The notes beneath the pieces were generated by a model, which was not told the origin of the DNA, searched no databases, and saw only the letters and a list, made by a program, of their open reading frames with translations. Below, in pieces: positions 45,950 to 56,173 of a stretch of DNA of 64,000 nt (the first letter of the stretch is position 1; the number at the start of each line of letters is the position of its first letter). The DNA comes from Suillus spraguei (taxonomy: Eukaryota; Basidiomycota; Agaricomycetes; Boletales; Suillaceae): positions 1-64,000 of the forward strand of contig JABCPU010000202.1 in assembly GCA_016800925.1 (NCBI GenBank), in the 5' to 3' direction. Position numbers and translations under genes: made by a program.

Positions 45950-47416
45950 TCAAACATCCCTGTTGTCGTCATAGACGGGATCATAGTTGTCGTAGTTAGT
46001 GACGTCTTCATCAGCGGTGCTTCCTCCTAACATATAGGCTGTTTCCTCCTCTGCAACAGTCCTTGCCCATCAACCTTCTTTGCGTCGTCGACAGTTAATA
46101 AGATACTGTTCCCACCTACGCAGTGCATCATAGAATCCATCGTCCTTCCAGGTAAGCGTAAATGGGGGTTCCCCACGACGCTGGGGGCAATAAAGAGATA
46201 GATGGGTAGGAGCGTGTCGAAGGCAGATTTGGCACTGATAGTCAAGACAATTCTTTTGCCGATGTCCGACGATGTCACATAGTCGGCATTTCATGTTTTC
46301 GTCAGTGTTAGAGGTGACCATGCATAGTGGTGATGGTGAAATAATGGGTTTGGGACTGGTGGATCTAGCATGCTTCTTCCCTTTCTGTCGTGTTATGCAT
46401 TTTAAGGCGAAGGCATTGTCATGCCTAAGCTGCGCTTGTTGTTTGCCGGTTAGCATGTATGCGGAGGCGGGGAGGTCGGGAGTAGTTCCTCGTTCAGCAA
46501 TCGCAAGAAGTTCGTTAGAGGAAGAAGGGGAAGTGATGCCAAAGTTTTTTTACTAAAACTGGCGAGACAGGATCCATTGGACCAAATGATGACGGAATAG
46601 TCATGGGAGGATGGATGTGGAGGTCGCGAAGTCGAGGACCGAGTGTTACCAGCTCAGTGACAGGGATTCTCAATAGTTTTGCGGCCTCACACTGTTCTTC
46701 TGTGCAAGGTTCATATAACCACGCAGGATGGTCAAGAGAGACTATGACAGGAGATGGTGAGGTCAGTTTCTCAATAGGAGACGGGGTTCGGGGGGAAGTG
46801 AGGTCGGCTTGTGTTTGTAGATCAGTAATGGCTTCTTCGACTAAGTTTCTGGCTGCTCTGGTTTCAGCGACTGATTGCTGGATGGTTTCGACGACTGTGT
46901 TGGTAAGCTGCCCGATCTCTTGAACAGCAGTGCATAAGCCAGCAAGGGCGTCAACACTAGAATACACACGCGAAGAAGAGGGTACTGGAATAGGAAGTGG
47001 CATATCTTCCTGCGGAGAGGGAGGTCGAGCAACACCTGCTCGACATTCGGCCACGATGTGAATAGCTTCTTCAACATTGCTCTTAAAAGAACCGGGAAGC
47101 AACAGCATAGCATAAGAACGAATATGTTTTTGAAGATGTAGGAAGCGTTGACGGAATGTAGGATCAGTAGTTTCGTTGGCTGTGGCTTCAATGAGAGCGG
47201 CGGTGCGGATAATGTTGACGAGGAGGAGGGCCAGCAAGGCGCCTTTTTCTGTGAGAATTCTTTCAATTTCAAGGGCATGTCCTTCACATAGAAGGGCGGC
47301 TTCGATGTAAGAGTGTTGTCGATTTCTGTGGTGAGGGATCCATAGTTTTCAACATCAGAGTCGGAGTCATTGTTGGTAATGGTGACGGGGGTGATGTAGG
47401 CAGTGGGGAAAGACAT
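45950..47416 (-). pseudogene. extra ORF (ORF3) with CCHC knuckle, copy 3
   Basis: Begins MSFPTAYITPVTITNND 53 bp after the Pol stop and ends at a TGA 33 bp before the 3' LTR. Two small frameshifts (near 47300 and 46540) split it into frames 46841-47416, 46515-47237 and 46070-46456. Regions in order: acidic start; helical segment with LQKHIRSYAMLLLPGSFKSN; coiled region TAVQEIGQLTNTVVETIQQS; Pro-rich GPRLRDLHIHPPM; basic stretch RQKGKKHARSTSP; CRLCDIVGHRQKNC (CX2CX4HX4C); a second Cys/His group CQICLRHAPTHLSLYC; and an acidic Tyr/Asp tail. Copy 2 has the same architecture, so this is part of the element, not a chance ORF. Confidence 0.8.
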
Positions 47417-47469
47417 TTCGATGGTGGTAGTTGATCAAGTACTGGTGCGGTTGATTGACTGAAGGATAA

Positions 47470-47885
47470 TCAGAGGGCGTGTTGCTTCTTATAAGCATTC
47501 AAGATTCGAGTGGAGTTCTTCAAGTTCTTCTCTGGGAGCCATTCGTTATCTCCCGATGAATATCCTTTCCAAGAAATGAGATAGCGTCGGCGAGTGCCGG
47601 TACCATTGTGAGAAAGAATTGCTTCTATTTCATATTCTTCTTCTTCTTCGATGATGTCAGGTGGTGGTTCAGGGAAGTTCGGACCATGTACGTCCGTTTC
47701 GCTATAGGACGATAAGATGGAAGCATGGAACATAGGATGAATTTTCCATTGCAGAGGGAGTTTGAGTGTGAATGTGATAGGTGATAAGACATCAATGATC
47801 GGGAAAGGTCTGTATCGTTTCGGTGCGAGTTTCCTTGATGGGAGTTTGAGTCTAAGGCTAGCGGCAGATAGCCAAACCTTATCTC
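47470..47885 (-). pseudogene. integrase tail and chromodomain, copy 3
   Basis: KLAPKRYRPFPIIDVLSPITF is the integrase GPY/F-like region. The chromodomain follows (YEIEAILSH, RRRYLISWKGYSSGDNEWL) and the frame stops at 47470-47472. The upstream part lies beyond the LTR inserted at 47886. Confidence 0.88.
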
Positions 47886-48333
47886 TGTTACGACCATGCA
47901 AAACCGGAGATTAGCAAGAAGTCCTGGTCTTACATGGGGTTGTACCGAAGGGTTGTAAGTCAAAGGGGCTTGGCCTCAGCTCGTACGCTGTGCCCCTTAC
48001 CCGAGTATGTGCCCTTAATTTCAGATGAAGTCCAAGGGAGAGTTCTGGTGGAGTCCGGATGGAGGGTCCGGACGAACTCTAAGGCAGGATAGCTCGACAG
48101 AGCTCCGATGGACTTCCGGATGAGCGCGGGAATGCGCCGGAACTATTTCCGGAAGGTAGGGAGTAATGGTAACACTACTGGAACAAGTTCCAAGTAGAAC
48201 GGATGAAGGATGGACCGCTGGACAAAGTCCAGGGCAGGATAGGAGCAGAGCTCCGGAGGGAAAGATGATCCATAGATGTCAGAGGATAGGATAGGATGGA
48301 TCCGAAGGACTAGGGGTCCGAAGGTCCGGAGCT

Positions 48334-48582
48334 CGGAGGAGCGGAGGAGCGGAGGAGCGGAGGAGCGGAGGAGCGGAGGAGCGGAGGAGCGGAGGAGCGG
48401 AGGAGCGGAGGAGCGGAGGAGCGGAGGAGCGGAGAGCGGAGGAGCGGAGGAGCGGAGGAGCGGAGGAGCGGAGGAGCGGAGGAGCGGAGGAGCGGAGGAG
48501 CGGAGGAGCGGAGGAGCGGAGGAGCGGAGGAGCGGAGGAGCGGAGGAGCGGAGGAGCGGAGGAGCGGAGGAGCGGAGGAGCG
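48334..48582. repeat. GGAGCGGA tandem array, about 31 copies of 8 bp
   Basis: Near-perfect 8-bp repeats with one 7-bp unit near 48432 and mutated edges (GATGATCGGACGATCGG). The strand bias is strong (purine-rich). The long ORF through it is only a by-product of the 8-bp period. Confidence 0.93.
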
Positions 48583-49211
48583 GATGATCGGACGATCGGA
48601 TGAGCGTAGCTCTGTGGATCTTAGAGGAAGTGTTGGCTACTAGAGAGGAGTAGGTCCGGATATGGTGTAGAGATAGTATGGACTACTCCGGACAAGGTCC
48701 GGAATAGAAACAGACAGTATAAGACTACCAAAGGTAGAGTCGGAGGTGAAACAGATGATAGACAGAGATGGACGAAGTCCGAACAGATTATAGAACATAG
48801 GATCAAAGCTCTGGCCTAGGGAGTAATCCCATAGGCCTGAGTTGGAAGCTTACAAGGGCCGGAGCCCAAGTGCAAGAACGGAGACGGAGTTATATAGACA
48901 TGATAACAGGATACAGAGTAATCAAAGGAATATACAGAAGTAGGAACAATGAATCAGACTAAGGTCTGCAGGAGTTGTACTACAAGTTTATATACTGTAG
49001 GTAGCATGCCGGAAGGCAAGCAAGGATAGTCCGAGGCTATGTTTGAGGCATTGCGGAACACAAGGCTATGAACTCGGAAATAAGACTTGTACGAAATATC
49101 TTATCAAGACGGAAGTCAAGATAACCGAAAGCCAGAGGTGCAGAGATAACCGAAAGCCGGACACAGGTATTAACCTAAAAGGAGTAACGCGCAGGTGCGC
49201 GGGAATAGTTT

Positions 49212-49320
49212 CGGATATGAGCATGGATCGGATATGGACATGGATCGGATATGGACATGGATCGGATATGAACACGGATCGGATATGGACACGGATCGGA
49301 TATGGACATGGATCGGATGA
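49212..49320. repeat. 18-bp tandem array (GGATCGGATATGGACATG)
   Basis: About six units with a few substitutions (GAGCATG, GAACACG), in the 3' part of the inserted LTR. The related LTR at 49862 has GATCCGATCATATCCG in the corresponding region but no array. Confidence 0.88.
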
Positions 49321-49441
49321 GTGGATCAGATCGGATGGATGGACTGAGTCGGATATGGATATGGATTAGATATGGATGGATGTTGATTGGGTGTCGAGAT
49401 GTCCATGGATCAGACCTGAATGTACGGTATATGACAATCTC

Positions 49442-49861
49442 CAATCTTCCATGGGGTGTACTTATCTCCTCAGGATCGTTTGGCCATTGTCTGCATTGCA
49501 ATGTTATGGCAGGCGATTGCTTCTTCTCTTATCTTCTGCAGAGATCGTACTCGATCTTCTACTGCGGGTACAGATGAATCAGGGATAAGGTGGGGGATAG
49601 CGCGTGGTTCATATCCCATCATCAAATAGAAGGGTGATGCATTTCTTGCATCATGTTTTCAGTGGTTGTGGACGAATTTGGCGATTGGTAGATGTTCTAC
49701 CCAATCTTCAGGGTTGTTGCGGCAATAGATGCAAAGGTATGTTTCAAGTTCCTGATTAAGCCTCTCCGTTTGGCCATCGGTCTGAGGGTGGTAAGCGGTA
49801 GATGGAGCAATGACGTAATCAAGAAGTCGGGCGAGTTCCTTTGAGAAGCGTGATAGGAACT
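49442..49861 (-). pseudogene. integrase core end, copy 3 (between two inserted LTRs)
   Basis: Minus-strand reading LSRFSKELARLLDYVIAPST, HPQTDGQTERLNQELETYL: this holds the glutamate of the integrase D,D-35-E triad. It continues to VEHLPIAKFVHNH, a TGA, then the IREEAIACHNIAMQTMAND region, ending at the LTR at 49436. Confidence 0.9.
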
Positions 49862-50630
49862 TGTCATATACCATACTTCTAATCTCAGATCCGATCATAT
49901 CCGTCCAGATCCGATCGTTCCCATATCCGTCCGGTCCACAGATCCTGTCCGGACCACCCATCCGAATGTACTCGCTTCTCGCACCTTAACTCCCTGGTGA
50001 ACATCTGCGCCTAACTCCTTTCGTCATTTCTCCTACTACCGGTACTCCGGCTGTTTATATTTCCGTCCTGTGTTACTGATCCGTTTCCTGTGTTCATTTC
50101 CGATTCATGCTTACTGATCCGCTGTGCAATAACTAATAGACTTCCGTTACACTTCGTACATAGCCCTCGGTCCCGGACTTGCTGATTATCCGTCTTAGAT
50201 ACTTACTGTATATAAACCACTTGTAGATCTCCGTAGAACCTTAGTTCGAATATCATCTTAGATTCTACTCATTCTGCCTCCTCCGGACTTAAGCCACTCT
50301 CCGCTTTAAGTCACCTTCCGAGACTTAGGATTGACTCCTATAGTCTATACCTTCGACTCTATCTTCGGATAATCCATCTCCGTTAGTTTCTAGTTAGGAA
50401 CTCGTTCCGAAACTAGTCTTAATCTCTGTCCTCTCCCTACGTTCCGAATTACCTTCGGACGTGTTATATCCGACACCCTCGGACACCCGGATCCGTCACG
50501 CAACCCCTTCCGGGTCTTCGGACGAATAACTCCTCCCTGAAATAAGGGGCATTACTCGAGAAAGGGGCACAGTGTACGAACTGAGGCCAAAGCCCTTCGG
50601 ATCTCTCTACCCTTGAGTACAGTCTTAACA
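49862..50630 (-). mobile_element. LTR of the second family (769 bp), TSD GAACT
   Basis: TGTCATATACC...CTTAACA with GAACT at 49857-49861 and 50631-50635. Reverse-complement relative of 47886-49436 without its arrays. It splits the integrase core between DRGPQF and LSRFSKEL. Confidence 0.85.
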
Positions 50631-52034
50631 GAACTGCGGACCTCGATCCGAGATAATTTTGTCATGGAGTCCAAATCGATGGTAAACATGTTTCAAGAAT
50701 AGCTTAGCAATCCCTTCGGAAGTGACAGTTTTCAAACAAGGGATAATAATTACCCCCTTCATAAGGCCATGGTCTACCATGACCATGATACTGTCAAAGC
50801 CTCCAGAGACAGGGAGGTCAGTGATAAGATCGACAGAGACCTGAGAGAAAGGACGGGTCGCAGAGGAGGGAATCGGGGTAAGCGGGGGTCGAACGGGATG
50901 TGTATCCGCTTTCATTTGCTGACAAAGGGCACAACCCTCAACGTATTTCCGAATATAGGAGCCCATGGCAGGCCACCAGGCTTCTCTTTTGATGAGCTCT
51001 TCAGTTTTGAATCTACCGGGGTGGCCCGCAGTAGGGTGATCATGGTACTGTTTCAGGATATCAGAATGATGTGCCGGTGGAATGTAGGCACGATTCTTAA
51101 AGTAGAGGACGTTCTCCTCAATCTTCCAGTCAGAGAGTGCCGATTTCATGGGAGGAAGACACACACCATCAAGGGCGTCAGATGCTGTTTTAAAGACAGG
51201 GTTGTCAAGGGGATCAGAGGATGACAATACATCCTGTAGGTCGGTGTCAATAAGACGAACGAATAGAGTGTCAGGGAGGAGAGTCTGGTCCTTGTTATCG
51301 TCTTTGCCGGAGTCGTAGTCGGGCCGGCGAGATAGTGCATCAGGTACTGCCAATTTAGTACCTGCAACGTGATGCAGTTCAATGTCGTAAATAGACAAGA
51401 TCAATTGCCAATGTGCTTGGCGACGGGTAAGCTTCTGTGCACTTCTAAAGTAAAGAAGGTTCTTGTGGTCGGTGAATACTAGGACAGGGTGTGGGTTTCC
51501 TTCAAGATAATGATGCCATTCGTTCAATGCCCGAATTACGGCAAGGAGTTCCCGGTCAAAGATCTGGTAATTGCGTTCTGCGGGGTTCAAAGACTGTGAG
51601 AGATATGCACATGGATGATAAACACCATTCTCATCGGTCTGCAGGAGAACTCCGCCAGTTGCTACGAGTGAAGCATCGGTAGCAATAGCAAATTGCCGGG
51701 AAGGATCAGGGTTACGGAGTACCAGTTGGGATGTAAAGCGTCGTTTCAGTTCTTCGAAGGTGTCCATACATTCGGGTGACCAGTCAAAGGTCTTATCTTT
51801 CTTTGTTAAATTGATAAGAGGTCGAGCGATGTCAGAATAGTGGGAAATGAACGTGCAGTAGAAGTTGCAAAAGCCGAGGAATGACCGAACATCTTTTACA
51901 GATTTCGGAACTGGCCATTCGGAGATTCCCTTGGTCTTGGCGGTGTCCATAGCAACTTGTCCGGGGCGAATTATCATTCCGAGGTATTCTACTTCTTCTG
52001 CATCAAAGGTGCATTTCTCCGGTTTTAGGAACAA
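50631..52034 (-). pseudogene. RT end, RNase H and integrase start, copy 3
   Basis: Open for 469 codons. The RT thumb (EYLGMIIRPGQVAMDTAKT, VRSFLGFCNFYCTF) leads to RNase H with FAIATDASLVATGGVLLQ, RELLAVIRALNEW and VFTDHKNLLYF, then the integrase finger (YHDHPTAGH, CALCQQMKADTHP) and core aspartates in VSVDLITDLPVSGGFD and KIISDRGPQF. This is the best-preserved Pol stretch in the window. It is cut at 50631 by the inserted LTR. Confidence 0.92.
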
Positions 52035-53256
52035 ATGTTCCTTTCATATCTTCATTAAAACCCGTCTGGTTCATTCACAATGTTCTGCCATTGTTGTAGA
52101 GAAGATCAGGATATCGTCCATGTAGATAACCATCCATCCTTCGTTGATTTCCTGTTGGAAGGTGCGATTCATGTATGCTTGGAAAGTTGCCAGTGAATTG
52201 CAGAGGCCAAAGAACATGACGTTCGGTTCGAAGAGGCCGAATTCTGTAGTAAAAGCAGCTTTCCAGCAATCGTCGGGATGGATTCGAATATTGTTATAAC
52301 CGGACCGGATATCCATTTTCGTAAAGAACTGTGCGTTATGAAGGCGTGCAACAAGGGAGATAGGGAGTGGGAGCGGATAGGCGTTTTTGACTGTCCAATC
52401 ATTGATGTAGCGATAATCTTGACAGGGACGCAATTCTCCACTCTTCTTCCCCACAAAGAAGAAACCACTGGCCTGGGGTGACTTCGATTCTGAGATAAAA
52501 CCTTTCACAATGTTTTCATCGATAAATGTTTTGACGGCAGCGCATTCTTTTTCCGACAGCGGGTAAACCTTAGACGTGCGAGGGATGAAACCGGGTTTGG
52601 TATCGATTCGATGATCTATACCAGGGCGTTCGGGGGGTAGTTTATTCAATCTGTCTTTAGCAAAGACGTCTGAAAAGTCATGCAAATATTCCGGGACCAA
52701 TTCCTCGAAGGTTTTCTTTTTCTTTTCCTTTTCATCCGTGGCAAATTCCTGAGCTTTATTACTGTATTTCGGAGGAGGGAGAGGAATCGTGGAGTAGTTA
52801 GAGAGTTGTTCGAGCCAAGAAGTCCCGTCATGTGTGAGAGGCGTATCCATGGACACTTCTTCAATGATTCTCATACTAACTCCATCAGTGTCGTATTCCA
52901 CAAGAAATTCTCCATCTCCAAGCTTGTAAGAGGAAATTTCTCGCACTTCTGGTGCGTGCCAAACATCTTGCATTGTGTTGAATTGGTCATCATCCTCTGT
53001 TGGGATTAACAAGGGCACAGGTTCTTCTTCATCGTGGGCTTCTTCAATTGAAGCTGAAAGAGTTTTCGGAGGGACGTAGAACTTGGATAGTTTTGGTACA
53101 TTGGTGTCTCGTCCTGAAATCTCTTCTTCCGCTTTTCTCTTTCCATATTTCTGTTCTTCTATTGGCCGTTGCTCAATAGGTTCTTGTCCGACCCGTTGCT
53201 CAGGTTCGGATTCATTCTTGCGCTTTTCTGCACGGGGAATCGGTGACACTGGCCGC
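52035..53256 (-). pseudogene. linker and reverse transcriptase of copy 3
   Basis: Linker with EQLSNYSTIPLPPPKYSNKA, then RT blocks GFIPRTSKVYPLSEKECAAV, GELRPCQDYRYINDWTVK, TKMDIRSGYNNIRIHPDD, VMFFGLCNSLATFQAYMNRT and the catalytic VIYMDDILIFS. Two stops (CGA and CGR codons changed to TGA, near 52037 and 52070) separate this from the downstream frame, which continues in the same register. The upstream end is the LINE insertion at 53257. Confidence 0.92.
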
Positions 53257-53735
53257 GGCAACGAATAGCGAAATCCCCAACGGCGCGTTGCCCAGCATGC
53301 GAAAACCATGACAAAACGGTACACCACTTCATCCTAGTCTGCCCAGCATACGTGAACCAGAGAGAACAAATGAGGAAAGAAGTCGGAGCAAGACAATGCA
53401 AAATCGAGTACCTGCTGAACGAAAGCAAGGGAATGAGAGCAACGTTGACGTACATCACGCGCACGAGAAGATTGGAACAAACCTTCGGAGATGTAACCCC
53501 CCCAGCGGAAAAGGAGAAGGAATAGAGGAAACGCGACAACAAGTCGCACAAATCATATCAAGAGCCTGAAGAAGGCCCTAACGTCCGCGCACAAGCCAGG
53601 ACCACTGTATAGCATAGACAACCAAAAAACGGACCAAAGCATATACGAATAGATTAGATGTACAGTAGGTAGTGTCCATCATAGGGCATAGCCCCAACGG
53701 ACAATAAACAAGGATCAAAAAAAAAAAAAAAAAAA
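53257..53735 (+). mobile_element. 5'-truncated LINE with poly(A) tail, TSD ACTGGCCGC
   Basis: About 480 bp in the opposite orientation to its host element, ending in about 19-20 A's (53717-53736). ACTGGCCGC occurs at 53248-53256 and 53736-53744. These are the marks of target-primed reverse transcription. Confidence 0.88.
53259..53525 (+). pseudogene. LINE ORF2 C-terminal zinc-knuckle fragment
   Basis: The reading starts after truncation and contains CPACENHDKTVHHFILVCP, the Cys-Cys-His-Cys knuckle found at the C-terminus of many LINE polyproteins. The charged tail (LNESKGMRATLTYITRTRRL) runs to a TAG at 53523-53525. About 190 bp of 3' UTR follow before the poly(A). RT and endonuclease are absent. 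Confidence 0.82.
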
Positions 53736-54394
53736 ACTGGCCGCAGCAGGTGTACACGCGGAGTGGAGTCTCCAGTACGTGGCATTCGTACTTCGGGTTC
53801 AGGGTCCTCGGGAACATCAATAGGAGAAGTGACAAAGGATTTCGGAAGTCGGGAATGTTGCCATTTGGCATGGTGATTGAAGAGTTGAGGCAACCCATTC
53901 TTCTTCCGATCCGTATCCATGTCAATTTCGATTTCATCTGATTTCTCTGTTCGCGGAAGGACAAGTGTTTCAGCAGCCCAATCTATAATTGGGTTCATTG
54001 CCCATAACCATGGAATCCCAAGAAAGATTTGATCTCTTCTTCCTAATTTAGTGATGTTGAATTTTCCATACATGGTTCGTTCATCAATTTTGACCACCAG
54101 AAGACAGTAGTGTGTGATCGGTCCTCCTTTTATAAGGGTTCCATCTGCCGTTGTAACTCGAAATGGTGTTTTGAGTTTTCGTCGTGTGATCTGATGGAGT
54201 TTCACAAACTCCTCAGAGATGAATGTTCCTGCTGCTCCTGAATTGATAACAGCGGTGGTGTCGACGGATTTTAGGCAAGTACATGAGTGAAGGGTGATAG
54301 GGACATGAAGTTCTTTTCTTTCACCTACAGCGCGTACAAGTCTTAGTATGACATTGGGAGAAACATACATCGAGTCTTTGTTTCTCCAAGTCAA
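53736..54394 (-). pseudogene. protease region of copy 3 Pol
   Basis: Opens TWRNKDSMYVSPNV in the -1 frame relative to Gag. The catalytic motif is NSGAAGTFIS (Asp changed to Asn). Unlike copies 1 and 2 it keeps DERTMYGKF without a stop. It is cut by the LINE at 53736. The linker resumes at 53256. Confidence 0.88.
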
Positions 54395-54567
54395 AAATCC
54401 TGCACAATCCGCCTTACAGTTTCTTCATCTTCTTCTTCTTTGACTTCAGTTTGTCAGAGCGGGGTCTTCTTCTTTCTGTCAGGACAATTATGAATGCGGT
54501 GTCCTGTCTTCTTGCATCCGAAGCATTGTCCCTTCTTCATGCATTCGGATCTCTCCATATCGGAGAT
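54395..54567 (-). pseudogene. CCHC knuckle between Gag and protease, copy 3
   Basis: In frame with Gag after the TGA, the minus strand reads CFGCKKTGHRIHNC (CX2CX4HX4C), then RKKKTPL, a further TGA and an acidic run. It ends GAT-TTT-TGA, where the Pol frame begins one base back. Confidence 0.85.
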
Positions 54568-55224
54568 TCAATCTACGACCATTGCGTTGGAATCACGATT
54601 AGGTATGTATCGTGCATTCCCGTAGTTCTTCTTCTTCTGTTGTGGAGCATGACGTGTCCTCATGGCTTGAAGACGATGATGGGTGTTGTCAATAGCAACA
54701 CATTGCAGCACAACGTCTTGAAATACTTCTGAGACATCTCCCGTTGCGAAAAGCTTTGTGAGGACACCCCAATTAAGGCCATCTTGGAAGAATTGGATCT
54801 TCGTTGCATTGTCGGTGATCTGAGCCTTGGCTGCAAGTGCCTCAAAGTCAGCGACGTAAGTATGAAGATCTCCAGTTCCTTGTTTGAGGTCCCTGAGTTT
54901 CGTGAGTGCAGTTCCTTTGGTATCCACTGGTTCGAAGGCTTCTTTGAAGCTTTTCATAAAATCCACCATCGTCCCGTAACCAACTTTTTGTCCGGAAGTG
55001 TCGGTTGATTGGGCATGTTCTAGGAATTGTTCTTTCCATGATTTGGCATTCTTCTCTGTCATGAAGGATGTTATGAAAATGATCTTCTGTTTGTCGGTGG
55101 TATAAAGCTTTTCATTGATGTCAAAGTGCAAGTTGCACGACTGGATAAACTCGCGAGAGTTATCACGATCTCCATCAAAACCGTTTGGTTGACCGATCTT
55201 GTATTCAAATTCTTTGGTCAACAT
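54568..55224 (-). CDS. Gag (capsid) of copy 3, intact
   Basis: 218 codons without a break, the model for the other copies. Starts MLTKEFEYKIGQPNGFDGDR, contains FITSFMTEKNAKSWKEQFLE, SFKEAFEPVDTKGTALTKLR and DNATKIQFFQDGLNWGVLTK, and ends NAMVVD. It begins about 190 bp after the primer-binding site. Confidence 0.92.
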   Translation of the reverse strand: MLTKEFEYKIGQPNGFDGDRDNSREFIQSCNLHFDINEKLYTTDKQKIIFITSFMTEKNAKSWKEQFLEHAQSTDTSGQKVGYGTMVDFMKSFKEAFEPVDTKGTALTKLRDLKQGTGDLHTYVADFEALAAKAQITDNATKIQFFQDGLNWGVLTKLFATGDVSEVFQDVVLQCVAIDNTHHRLQAMRTRHAPQQKKKNYGNARYIPNRDSNAMVVD

Positions 55225-55414
55225 GTTTGATGATTCTTCTGATGAGTTATACTTTCTCGGTGCCTACACACACTGTCTTGCTGTCCGTTAGGGCTTGTCT
55301 TCTGTCAGAGGGCTTCTCTTGACAATCTGCTCAGCGTACGTGTACGCTAGTCTACTGATCTTTAATCGATCAGGGTTCGGGGTCGAAGACTGGATAGTCG
55401 ACGATCAAAATAGG

Positions 55415-55425
55415 ACTTTAATCTT
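55415..55425 (-). promoter_or_regulatory. primer-binding site of copy 3
   Basis: AAGATTAAAGT on the minus strand, one base from the LTR, identical to copies 1 and 2. The internal LTR partner at 55688-55698 reads ACTTGAATCTT, so 10 of 11 bases pair. Confidence 0.72.
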
Positions 55426-55426
55426 T

Positions 55427-55901
55427 TGTTATGAACTGGGGTGGTGTCACCAGCGACAGTGAAAAGACACAGACAGTCTGCTGGGAAGTTCTTACAATGT
55501 CCAGAAGAGGACAAGGTGAAAGTACAAGGAACACGTTCCGAGTACGATCAAGGATCTGGCCTCAAGGACAAGTCCAAGAGGTTCTGCAAGAATAGAGACT
55601 AGGGCTAAGGAGTGCTTAGACTTAGAGACGATTCAAGACGACTTAGGTTGGAGACCTAAGCGAAGGAGATTCCAGGTAAAACCCAGTAAGATTCAAGTAA
55701 GGAATCTACTACAAGTACACTGTGCTTAAATAGGCCAATATGTGCGCACAGACCAAGTAACCGTGAGAATGTAACTGCGTATCCTAATAAGGAAGGCATG
55801 TATTGTACAGATGTGTTGAGCATATAAGGCAAAGTCATGTGACATGTCATACAAATAAGGAAACAAAGGGAAAATGAATAGGGGCACATACAATTGTAAC
55901 A
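55427..55901 (-). repeat. 5' LTR of copy 3
   Basis: TGTTATGAAC...AATTGTAACA on the plus strand, followed by GAGGC. The TATTTAAG box (55725-55732 region) and primer motif are arranged as in the other LTRs. Confidence 0.95.
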
Positions 55902-56173
55902 GAGGCTATACAACAAAAAGAGAGAACAAACCATTTAACTGATGATGCATGCATGCATGCTGGTGCCTACACTCTCGCTGAAGGTCATTTTGATGGTTGC
56001 GAAAAGAGGTGTTGCTGCGAGCTCGTCTTGCCCATTCTCATTGGCAGTCTCACTTGAGTGACATGATGATAGAAGTTGAAGCACAATTTCAAATACACAC
56101 CCATGTGATCACAGTCAGCAAATGATAATTACCAAGTTCAAGTAAGGTAGTGAGACAAAATTACAGTGTGAAT

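Larger units (their letters stand above)
47886..49436 (+). mobile_element. LTR of a second family (1551 bp), TSD ATCTC
   Basis: TGTTACGACC...ATATGACA with ATCTC at 47881-47885 and 49437-49441. Removing it rejoins the integrase reading ATTGGAGATAAGG found in copy 2. It shares blocks (GGCCTCAG-TCGTAC-CTGTGCCCCTT, and the TATATGACA end) with the reverse complement of 49862-50630. It holds two tandem arrays. No coding sequence is credible. I set the strand from the TGTTA end; the true transcription direction is not proved. Confidence 0.75.
45443..55901 (-). mobile_element. Ty3/gypsy chromovirus copy 3, complete ends, TSD GAGGC
   Basis: GAGGC lies at 45438-45442 and 55902-55906. The 10459 bp include three later insertions (47886-49436, 49862-50630 and 53257-53735); without them the element is about 7.7 kb. 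It keeps the longest reading frames of the three copies (YMDD intact), but carries stops near 52035-52065 and an Asp-to-Asn change in the protease. Confidence 0.95.

Noticed and set aside
45671..45953. Cys/His/Tyr-rich minus-strand ORFs recurring at 2194, 37069 and 55656
   Set aside because: They are readings of the LTR itself and recur with each LTR copy; no sign of coding selection.
48276..48587. Open reading frame of repeated GGAEERRS units
   Set aside because: The 8-bp array gives open frames whenever the unit lacks a stop. It lies in a solo LTR; no start, domain or codon bias supports a protein.
53159..53551. Minus-strand ORF of 130 codons across the LINE junction
   Set aside because: It mixes antisense LINE sequence with the copy 3 linker; the junction is an insertion boundary.
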